A DNA stretch of 8,439 bases from Kiritimatiellia bacterium. Lineage in GTDB: Bacteria > Verrucomicrobiota > Kiritimatiellia > RFP12 > UBA1067. Below, piece after piece: positions 1 through 5,820 of this stretch. The DNA lies in NCBI GenBank assembly GCA_017411125.1, contig JAFPNP010000049.1, forward strand, positions 1 through 8,439. Direction: 5' to 3'. The translations under genes and the position numbers were made by a program. The notes beneath the pieces are model-generated. The model had not been told where the DNA came from. It was given only the letters and a program-made list of their open reading frames with translations, and did not search any database. Every line of letters starts with the position of its first letter. The first letter of the stretch is position 1.

Positions 1-1182
1 GTCTACACCGACCTTGTGCAGACAGGCATAATCCTCGTCGGGACACTGTCCGTGACGGGCTTCGCGCTCTACCACCTCGGCCACAGCGGCGTGGCGTTGC
101 CTGACGGCTCGACGGCGCAGGGCGTGGCGGACGGGTGGCAGGTGCTGAAGGCCACGATCAAGTCCACGGGCAACGTGGAGCAGTTCGGGCTGTGGCACTC
201 GCTTTCGCACAAGGCGTTTCCGTGGCTCGGCGTAGTGGTGGCTTCCGCCACGATCGGCGTGTGGTACTGGTGTACGGACCAGTTCATCATCCAGCGCACG
301 TTGGCGGCGAAAGACCTCACCAACGCGCGGCGCGGCGCGATATGGGGCGGCTTCCTCAAGCTCGCGCCCGTGTTCCTGTTCCTCGTGCCCGGCATGCTCG
401 GCTTCGCCCTTCACCACAACCACGTGCTTGTAAACGGCTCGGCGTTCGCCATCCCGCTGAAGGAAGGCGGCGCACTGAACGGCGACACGGTGTTCCCAAC
501 GCTCGTGCAGACGCTTCTGCCGACAGGCTTCCGCGGAATCGTTGTGGCCGGCATGATCGCCGCGCTGATGAGTTCGCTCGCGTCGCTCTTCAACTCCGTC
601 TCGACGCTCTTCACGGTTGACGTGTACCAGAAGCTGCGGCCGGAGACGTCGCAGCGCAAGCTCGTGACCATCGGGCGCACGACGACCGTCGTCATGACGG
701 CGCTGGGACTCCTCTGGCTTCCGATCATGAAAGCGATCTCCGGAGGCGGGCTGTACCAGTACATCCAGTCCGTCCAGTCCTTCCTTGCGCCGCCAATCGT
801 CGCAGTGTTCCTGCTGGGGCTGCTCTGGAAACGCATGAACCTGCGCGGCGCGGTGTGGGGGCTTTCCGTTGGATTCGTGCTCGGAATGTGCAAGCTGGGC
901 GCGAACGCCATATGGGGCGGCGCGGATGGTTATGCGCTTATCCAAGACTTCTACTTCTCCGGCATACTGCTCGCGCTCTCGATTGCGATTTCCATCGCGG
1001 CGTCGCTCACGGCCCCCGCGCCGGATTACGCGCATCTGGACGGGCTGAACTTCAGCTGCCTCTCGCCGGAATACAAAAAGATGAACCGCATGAGCTGGAA
1101 CTGGGTGGACGTGACGGCTTCCTGCATCGTCGTGGGGCTTGTGGTGTGCGCCTACGCGTATTTCTGGACGTGGCTGGACTAG
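1..1182 (+). CDS. Sodium:solute symporter (SSS/SGLT type), probable L-arabinose importer, 5'-truncated
   Basis: Inner-membrane Na+-coupled sugar transporter; the reading frame is open from base 1 (starting V-Y-T-D-L-V-Q-T), so the N-terminal helices are missing and 393 residues remain. The GTG at position 16 is only an internal valine. Visible family motifs (numbered from base 1) are WYWCTDQFIIQRTLAAKD at 88-105, the GFLKLAP segment with Lys120, SSLASLFNSVSTLFTVDVY at 191-209 (the sodium-site helix region) and YIQSVQSFLAPPIVAVFLLG at 254-273. These match the SGLT subgroup: WYWCTDQ is also found in human SGLT1, and Gln256 aligns with the sugar-contacting Gln of SGLT1/vSGLT. About eight hydrophobic segments are visible, the last near 370-389. 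It sits 23 bases before the kinase gene in an arabinose operon, so arabinose is the inferred substrate; another pentose or arabinoside is possible. The family assignment is firm, the substrate is not. Confidence 0.93.
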   Translation, partial: VYTDLVQTGIILVGTLSVTGFALYHLGHSGVALPDGSTAQGVADGWQVLKATIKSTGNVEQFGLWHSLSHKAFPWLGVVVASATIGVWYWCTDQFIIQRTLAAKDLTNARRGAIWGGFLKLAPVFLFLVPGMLGFALHHNHVLVNGSAFAIPLKEGGALNGDTVFPTLVQTLLPTGFRGIVVAGMIAALMSSLASLFNSVSTLFTVDVYQKLRPETSQRKLVTIGRTTTVVMTALGLLWLPIMKAISGGGLYQYIQSVQSFLAPPIVAVFLLGLLWKRMNLRGAVWGLSVGFVLGMCKLGANAIWGGADGYALIQDFYFSGILLALSIAISIAASLTAPAPDYAHLDGLNFSCLSPEYKKMNRMSWNWVDVTASCIVVGLVVCAYAYFWTWLD

Positions 1183-1188
1183 CAACCG

Positions 1189-1211
1189 GCAATGAAAGTC
1201 GTGCAATGAAA
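1189..1211 (+). repeat. 9-bp direct repeat duplicating the kinase start region, with a 5-codon leader ORF
   Basis: The sequence GCAATGAAA occurs at 1189-1197 and again at 1203-1211, with a 14-base period. The second copy carries the chosen kinase start (ATG at 1206). The first copy carries another ATG at 1192, which opens a five-codon ORF (M-K-V-V-Q) ending in TGA at 1207-1209. This stop overlaps the kinase start as ATGA. The arrangement could give translational coupling or reinitiation, or be a chance or slippage duplication. The repeat is directly visible; its function is a guess. Confidence 0.6.
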
Positions 1212-2756
1212 AGAGTGCTTGGTATAGAATTCGGATCCACCAGGATCAAAGCCGTGCTTTCCGACGAAAGCGGCAGGGTTCTAGCGTCCGGTTCGTTCGA
1301 CTGGGAAAACAAGCTGCTGCCCGGCGGCGTGTGGAGCTACCGTCTGGACGACGCAGTCAAGGGAATGCAGGCCGCGTACGCGGAGCTGAAAGCCAGCTAC
1401 CGCAAGGCGACGCGCAAGACGCTCGACACGCTCGACGCGATAGGCGTTTCCGGCATGATGCACGGCTACCTCCCGTTCGATTCGCGGGGGCGCCAGCTTG
1501 CGCCGTTCCGCACGTGGCGCTGCACTCTTACCGGGGAGGCTTCGGAAAAGCTCACCAAAGCGTTCGACTTCACTGTTCCGCAGCGCTGGAGCGTGGCGCA
1601 TCTCTACCAGCGCGTGCTTGACGGCGGTGCGGAATTGAAGAACCTGGCATTTCTAACGACGCTCGCAGGATGGATACATTTCATGCTGACGGGCGAAAAG
1701 GTCGTTGGCGTAGGCGAGGCCAGCGGAATGTTCCCCGTCGACATCGCCACGAAGAACTACGACGCGAAGATGGCGCGTGCGTTCGACCGTCTGGCGGCTA
1801 AAAAAGGGAAGTTCCCGTGGAAGGTTCTGGACGTTCTTCCGCGTCCGCTCCCAGCCGGTGCGCCAGCCGGTGCGCTCACGGAGGCCGGGGCGCGGCTGCT
1901 CGATCCGTCGGGCGACCTTGCGTCCGGCGCACTCGCCGCGCCGCCGGAAGGCGACATGCAGACCGGCATGGTCGCAACCAACACCGTCCGTCCCGGGACG
2001 GCGAACGTTTCAGCCGGCACGAGCGCGTTCGCCGTCGTGGCGCTCGCGAAGCCGCTTGCGAAAAGACATCCCGAAATCGACGTGTGCGTCTCGCCCACGG
2101 GGGCGCAGGTTGCGATGAGCCACGCGAACACCTGCACGAGCGACATCAATGCATGGGTCGCACTTCTCGGCGGCGACTACGACAAACTGTTCAAGACCGC
2201 GCTGGACGGTGCGCCGGACTGCGGCGGAGTGGTGAACGTGCCTTTCTTCGGCGGCGAGCCGGTGCTTGGGATTTGCGCGGGGCGTCCGCTCGTCGTCCGT
2301 TCGGCGGATGCGGACTTCACGCTTGCTAATTTCATGCGGGCGCTCGTCTGCTCGGCATTCGCCGCCGTACGCATCGGGCTGGGGATTCTTTTCGCGGAAG
2401 GTCTGAAGCTCAAGGGCATTACCGGGCACGGCGGTATATTCAAGACTCCCGGCGTGGCGCAGCAGATTCTCGCGGACGCCGTGGACGCCCCGGCGACGTG
2501 CCTGGAAACGGCGAGCGAGGGCGGCACGTGGGGCATGGCGCTGCTCGCCGCATATGCGTTGGAGCGAAACGGCGCTACGGGAACGCCGCGCCATGCCAAG
2601 CCGCGTTCGCTCGAAGACTTCCTTGCGAAAGATGTATTCGCGGGGGCGAAAAGCGTCACGCTCAAGCCGACGCGGGCCGGCGTGAAAGGATACGCGAAGT
2701 ATTTGGAGAACTTCAAGAAAGGCGTCGCGGCGTCTCTCGCCGCGTCGCAGAACTAA
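1206..2756 (+). CDS. araK: FGGY-family carbohydrate kinase, AraK-type L-ribulokinase
   Basis: Cytoplasmic sugar kinase predicted to phosphorylate L-ribulose to L-ribulose 5-phosphate with ATP. The 516-residue protein starts with the phosphate-binding motif GIEFGSTRIKAVL (6-18). Mid-protein motifs include SGMMHGYLPFD (82-92), FRTWR (101-105), QRWSVAHLYQ (126-135) and GVGEASGMFPVD (168-179). The C-terminal ATPase lobe has TANVSAGTSAF (265-275), ITGHGGIFKTPG (405-416) and ETASEGGTWGMALL (434-447). This pattern matches the FGGY group usually annotated 'ATPase/FGGY kinase' beside araA and araD in Clostridia and Bacteroidetes, which includes the non-orthologous ribulokinase AraK of Clostridium acetobutylicum, and not classical AraB. 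The frame stays open upstream to 855, but ATG 1206 fits the family N-terminus and avoids overlapping the transporter. The Shine-Dalgarno signal is weak (GAAAG at 1194-1198). Glu replaces the usual Asp in the first motif, which I believe is normal for this subgroup. Confidence 0.9.
   Translation: MKRVLGIEFGSTRIKAVLSDESGRVLASGSFDWENKLLPGGVWSYRLDDAVKGMQAAYAELKASYRKATRKTLDTLDAIGVSGMMHGYLPFDSRGRQLAPFRTWRCTLTGEASEKLTKAFDFTVPQRWSVAHLYQRVLDGGAELKNLAFLTTLAGWIHFMLTGEKVVGVGEASGMFPVDIATKNYDAKMARAFDRLAAKKGKFPWKVLDVLPRPLPAGAPAGALTEAGARLLDPSGDLASGALAAPPEGDMQTGMVATNTVRPGTANVSAGTSAFAVVALAKPLAKRHPEIDVCVSPTGAQVAMSHANTCTSDINAWVALLGGDYDKLFKTALDGAPDCGGVVNVPFFGGEPVLGICAGRPLVVRSADADFTLANFMRALVCSAFAAVRIGLGILFAEGLKLKGITGHGGIFKTPGVAQQILADAVDAPATCLETASEGGTWGMALLAAYALERNGATGTPRHAKPRSLEDFLAKDVFAGAKSVTLKPTRAGVKGYAKYLENFKKGVAASLAASQN
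1851..1874 (+). repeat. 12-bp perfect tandem duplication inside the kinase gene
   Basis: CCAGCCGGTGCG is repeated back to back at 1851-1862 and 1863-1874. It adds an in-frame P-A-G-A unit, so the protein reads P-A-G-A-P-A-G-A around residues 216-223. This lies in the linker just before the LTEAGARLLDPSG segment, a surface-loop region where a four-residue insertion should be tolerated. It looks like a simple slippage duplication. Confidence 0.8.
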
Positions 2757-2775
2757 CCGAAAGGCGGCAGATCAA

Positions 2776-4254
2776 ATGAAGAAGCTGAAAGATTACGAGT
2801 TCTGGTTCGTCGTGGGAAGCCAATTCCTCTACGGGCCGGAGGTGCTGGACACCGTTTCGAAGCGCGCGGCGGAGATGGCGGACAAGCTGAACAAAGGCGG
2901 GAAGCTTCCGTGCAAGGTGGTGTTCAAGACCGTCGTGAAAACCTCTGAAGAGGCCACGGAGACCATCAAGGAGGCAAACCGCGACGACGCCTGCGCGGGC
3001 GTGATCACGTGGTGTCACACGTTTTCGCCGTCCAAGATGTGGTTGAACGGCCTCAAGCTGCTGCAGAAGCCCTGGTGCCATCTCGCCACGCAGTACAACC
3101 GTTCGATTCCCGACAAGGGGATCGACATGGACTTCATGAACCTCAACCAGGCCGCGCACGGAGACCGCGAACACGGCTTCATCGGCGCACGGCTCAGGAA
3201 AACGCGCAAGGTGATCGCGGGGCACTGGCAGGACGCGGACGTTGCCGCGCGCCTTGGCGCATGGATGCGCGTGGCCGTCGGCGTGGCGTTCTCGCGTTCG
3301 CTCAAGGTCATGCGCTTTGGCGACAACATGCGCAACGTGGCCGTGACCGAAGGCGACAAGGTTGGCGTTCAGGAAGTCATGGGCTGGCAGGTCAACACCT
3401 GGCCCGTCGGTGCGCTCGCGGAGCGCATCGACGCCGTCACCGATGCGGAAGTGGACGCACTCGTGAAAGAATACAAGCGCCTCTACGCAATAAGCACCAA
3501 GGACGTAGACGCCGTCCGCTACCAGGCGCGCGAAGAAATCGCCATGAAGCGGATGCTCGACGAAGAGGGTTGCGCCGCATACACGAACACGTTCGAGGAT
3601 CTCTACGGCATGAAGCAGCTTCCCGGCCTCGCCTCGCAGCGGCTCATGGCGCAAGGCTACGGCTACGGCGCGGAGGGCGACTGGAAGGTGTCGGCCATGA
3701 CCGCCATCGTCAAGGCGATGAGCGAGGGGCAGACGGGCGGCACGGCGTTCATGGAGGATTACACTTACGAACTCGCCAAGGGCAAGGAGTATTCGCTCGG
3801 AGCGCACATGCTGGAGGTTTGCCCGTCCATTGCGGCGGCCAAGCCGAAGATCGAGGTGCATCCGCTCAGCATCGGCGGCAAGGCCGATCCAGCCAGACTC
3901 GTGTTCGAGGGACGCGCCGGCAAGGCGATAGTGATTTCTCTCGTCGACATGGGAGGACGGCTTCGCATGATCGTGCAAGACATAGAGTGCGTCAAGCCCG
4001 TCTACAAGATGCCCAACCTTCCCGTGGCGCGGGTGATGTGGCGGGCGATGCCGGACCTCAAGACCGGCGTCGAATGCTGGATAACGGCTGGCGGCGCGCA
4101 CCACACTACGTTGACCTACGACGTGACGGCCGAGCAGATGCACGATTTTGCGGCGATAATGGGCATGGAGTTCGTGCATATCACGAAAGACACCACGGTG
4201 GAAAACCTCGAAAGGGAGTTGTTCCTCAACGATCTCGCCTGGAAGCTGAACTGA
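2776..4254 (+). CDS. araA: L-arabinose isomerase
   Basis: Interconverts L-arabinose and L-ribulose in the cytoplasm using Mn2+; the first intracellular step of the pathway. The 492-residue length matches the family (about 500 in E. coli). It opens with the typical EFWFVVGSQFLYGPEVLD (8-25). Further motifs are CHTFSPSKMW (80-89), LNQAAHGDREHGFI (123-136), FGDNMRNVAVTEGDKVGVQE (181-200), EGDWK (300-304), FMEDYTYEL (325-333), LGAHMLEVCPSIA (341-353) and TAGGAHHTTLTYD (437-449). The four metal and catalytic positions equivalent to E. coli Glu306, Glu333, His350 and His450 are present as Glu300, Glu327, His344 and His443 (or neighbouring His442), so it should be active. ATG 2776 is preceded by AAGGCGG-type ribosome-binding sequence ending about 8 bases upstream. 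It begins 19 bases after the kinase stop and ends 4 bases before araD. Confidence 0.97.
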   Translation: MKKLKDYEFWFVVGSQFLYGPEVLDTVSKRAAEMADKLNKGGKLPCKVVFKTVVKTSEEATETIKEANRDDACAGVITWCHTFSPSKMWLNGLKLLQKPWCHLATQYNRSIPDKGIDMDFMNLNQAAHGDREHGFIGARLRKTRKVIAGHWQDADVAARLGAWMRVAVGVAFSRSLKVMRFGDNMRNVAVTEGDKVGVQEVMGWQVNTWPVGALAERIDAVTDAEVDALVKEYKRLYAISTKDVDAVRYQAREEIAMKRMLDEEGCAAYTNTFEDLYGMKQLPGLASQRLMAQGYGYGAEGDWKVSAMTAIVKAMSEGQTGGTAFMEDYTYELAKGKEYSLGAHMLEVCPSIAAAKPKIEVHPLSIGGKADPARLVFEGRAGKAIVISLVDMGGRLRMIVQDIECVKPVYKMPNLPVARVMWRAMPDLKTGVECWITAGGAHHTTLTYDVTAEQMHDFAAIMGMEFVHITKDTTVENLERELFLNDLAWKLN

Positions 4255-4258
4255 CGCG

Positions 4259-4957
4259 ATGCTGGAAGAGTTGAAAGAAACTGTCTGGCGCGCGAACATG
4301 CGCCTGCGCGACGAGGGGCTGGTGGCGCTCACATGGGGCAACGCCAGCGCCTTTGACCGCGAGACGCGTCTTGTCGTGATAAAGCCCAGCGGAGTGGAGT
4401 ACGGGAAGATGTCGCCCGGCGACATGGTCGTGCTCAACCTCGACGGGCGCGTGGTCGAGGGCGGATGCCGTCCCTCCAGCGACACTCCGACGCATCTTGA
4501 ACTCTACCGCTCTTTCAAAGGCGTGTCCGGCATCGTCCACACCCACAGCGTGGAGGCGACGGCCTGGGCGCAGGCGCGCCGCGAGATTCCGTGCTACGGC
4601 ACCACCCACGCGGACTGCTTCCACGGACCGGTGCCGATGACGCGCCTTCTCACGGAAAAGGAAGTGGCCGAAGCCTACGAGCTTAATACAGGAAAGGTGA
4701 TCGTGGAACGTTTTGGCGGACTAGACCCGCTTGCGCAGCCAGGAGCGCTTGTGGCCGGCCACGGTCCGTTCACGTGGGGGGCGGACGTGATGCGGGCCGT
4801 AGACAACGCCGTGTCGCTGGAGCAGATCGCGCGGATGGCGCGTCTCACCGAGCGTCTGTGCGCGGAAAGAGCCGCGACGCCGCTGCCGGGATACGTTTCG
4901 GACAAGCACTACCGGCGGAAGCACGGGCCGGACGCCTACTACGGACAGAAGTCTTAA
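4259..4957 (+). CDS. araD: L-ribulose-5-phosphate 4-epimerase
   Basis: Class II aldolase-like zinc enzyme that epimerises L-ribulose 5-phosphate to D-xylulose 5-phosphate, linking arabinose to the pentose phosphate pathway in the cytoplasm. The 232 residues align end to end with E. coli AraD (231). Shared blocks are LTWGNASAFDRE (24-35), IKPSGVEY (41-48), KPSSDTPTH-like RPSSDTPTH (71-79), GIVHTHS (91-97), GTTHAD (114-119), GHGPFTWG (167-174) and DKHYRRKHGPDAYYGQ (215-230). Metal ligands are all retained: Asp75, His94, His96 and His168 (E. coli 76, 95, 97, 171), as are catalytic Asp119 and Tyr228. The paralogues UlaF and SgbE share this fold, but the adjacent araA makes AraD the clear choice. 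ATG 4259 lies 4 bases after the araA stop; no strong Shine-Dalgarno sits at good distance (GGAAG at 4241-4245), so coupling to araA translation is likely. Confidence 0.96.
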   Translation: MLEELKETVWRANMRLRDEGLVALTWGNASAFDRETRLVVIKPSGVEYGKMSPGDMVVLNLDGRVVEGGCRPSSDTPTHLELYRSFKGVSGIVHTHSVEATAWAQARREIPCYGTTHADCFHGPVPMTRLLTEKEVAEAYELNTGKVIVERFGGLDPLAQPGALVAGHGPFTWGADVMRAVDNAVSLEQIARMARLTERLCAERAATPLPGYVSDKHYRRKHGPDAYYGQKS

Positions 4958-4958
4958 T

Positions 4959-4966
4959 GGGGAAAG
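4959..4966 (+). promoter_or_regulatory. Ribosome-binding site selecting the hydrolase start
   Basis: The purine run GGGGAAAG lies 8 bases before ATG 4975, followed by an AT-richer spacer. It favours ATG 4975 over the in-frame ATG 4957, which overlaps the araD stop as TAATG. Starting at 4975 also puts a clean signal peptide (M-K-S-K then a hydrophobic core) at the N-terminus. Confidence 0.5.
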
Positions 4967-4974
4967 CATCTATC

Positions 4975-5808
4975 ATGAAAAGCAAATTATTCACAATCGC
5001 GTTACTCGCACTTGCCGTCTCGGCAGGTGTCGATGCCGCAGAAGCCAAGGCCAGCCCGTTGCGGGACAAGGTCGCCGCAAAGCACAAAGTGCTGGAGCAG
5101 GGCGCATGGAACGGGCGCAACCGGATCGCGTTCGAGTTCGGCGGACGCAAGGCATGGATCGTTGAGCCGAGCAACGCGCCGCGCAACGGCATGCCGTGGA
5201 CCTGGACGTTCCATTGGCCCGATCTCGACGTGGAGCGCACAGGCGTCACCGCAATGCTCGACGACGGCTACCACCACGCCTACATAGACCTTTTCGACAC
5301 GCGCATGGACGACGCGGGCGTAGCCGCCGCCGCCACGTTTCAGGAATATCTCGTCAAGGAACTCGGCTTCGCCCCGAAAGCCAATCTCATAGGTCTCGGC
5401 TGGGGCGGCTTCATGGCGGCAAGGTATGCCGCGCAGAAACCGGAAAACGTGTCCCGGCTGTATCTCGACAACGCCCTGCTCACCTTCTTCAGGTACACGC
5501 CGCCCAAGGAACTCGGCCTCGGCCCGTGGGCCGCAAACGTGCACAAGGACGGCACTTGGCGCACCGACGAGCGCATGCCGGTAAACCTCGCCCCGAAAAT
5601 CGCTGCGGCGGGAATCCGCGTGCTGCTTGTCTACGGCGGAGCAGACAGGAAAATTCTGCCCGGCGAGAACTCGCGCGCGTTCGAGAGGGCCTTCAAGGCC
5701 GCCAAGGGAAATTGCGAAGTGCGCGAGCGCAAAGAATACGGACACCGTCCGCACGGGTTCGACGCGGGCGAGATAACCGTGATCAAGAAGTTTTTCGAAT
5801 CGCCTTGA
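4975..5808 (+). CDS. Exported alpha/beta hydrolase-fold protein with Gly in place of the catalytic Ser
   Basis: A 277-residue protein with a signal peptide: MKSK, a hydrophobic core LFTIALLALAVSAG, and likely cleavage near A-D-A/A-E-A at 20-24, so it probably acts in the periplasm or outside the cell. The mature part has the alpha/beta hydrolase pattern: a strand/oxyanion-like segment PWTWTFHW (74-81), GYHHAYIDL (98-106), then the nucleophile-elbow region NLIGLGWGGFMAARYAAQKP (137-156), RVLLVYGGADRKI (215-227) and YGHRPHGF (255-262). In relatives the elbow reads G-x-S-x-G (G-M-S-R-G-G or G-x-S-W-G-G); here it is G140-L-G142-W-G144, the serine codon replaced by GGC at 5398-5400. Asp224 and His260 (or His257) remain as triad candidates. 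Similar exported proteins are often annotated as esterase-like hydrolases, so a role on esterified arabinose-containing polysaccharide fragments is conceivable, but the missing nucleophile argues for a pseudoenzyme or binding role. The start follows araD by 17 bases. Confidence 0.85.
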   Translation: MKSKLFTIALLALAVSAGVDAAEAKASPLRDKVAAKHKVLEQGAWNGRNRIAFEFGGRKAWIVEPSNAPRNGMPWTWTFHWPDLDVERTGVTAMLDDGYHHAYIDLFDTRMDDAGVAAAATFQEYLVKELGFAPKANLIGLGWGGFMAARYAAQKPENVSRLYLDNALLTFFRYTPPKELGLGPWAANVHKDGTWRTDERMPVNLAPKIAAAGIRVLLVYGGADRKILPGENSRAFERAFKAAKGNCEVRERKEYGHRPHGFDAGEITVIKKFFESP

Positions 5809-5820
5809 TCCGCCGCTCGG

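Larger units (their letters stand above)
1..5808 (+). other. L-arabinose utilisation operon (3' portion)
   Basis: Five consecutive same-strand genes encode a symporter, FGGY kinase, AraA, AraD and an exported hydrolase, with gaps of 23, 19, 4 and 17 bases. No hairpin-plus-T-run terminator or promoter-sized gap interrupts them. The three enzymes form the complete bacterial isomerase route from L-arabinose to D-xylulose 5-phosphate. The 5' end, promoter and regulator lie outside the window, so regulation cannot be read here. Co-transcription is inferred from spacing. Confidence 0.85.

Noticed and set aside
855..1205. N-terminal extension of the kinase frame by 117 residues, possibly a fusion
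   Set aside because: The extension overlaps the end of the symporter gene in another frame, has low-complexity Arg/Gly/Ala composition, and the kinase family N-terminus begins exactly at ATG 1206.
3009..4274. A 421-residue + strand frame inside araA
   Set aside because: It is Arg/His-rich without recognisable motifs and lies wholly within the strongly conserved isomerase frame.
2713..4485. A 590-residue open frame on the - strand across araA and the start of araD
   Set aside because: It mirrors two clearly recognisable enzyme genes and has no domain-like motif; it is a GC-rich shadow frame.
4774..4974. N-terminal extension of the hydrolase frame into araD
   Set aside because: It lies over the conserved C-terminal half of AraD and would bury the signal peptide; ATG 4975 (or 4957) is the credible start.
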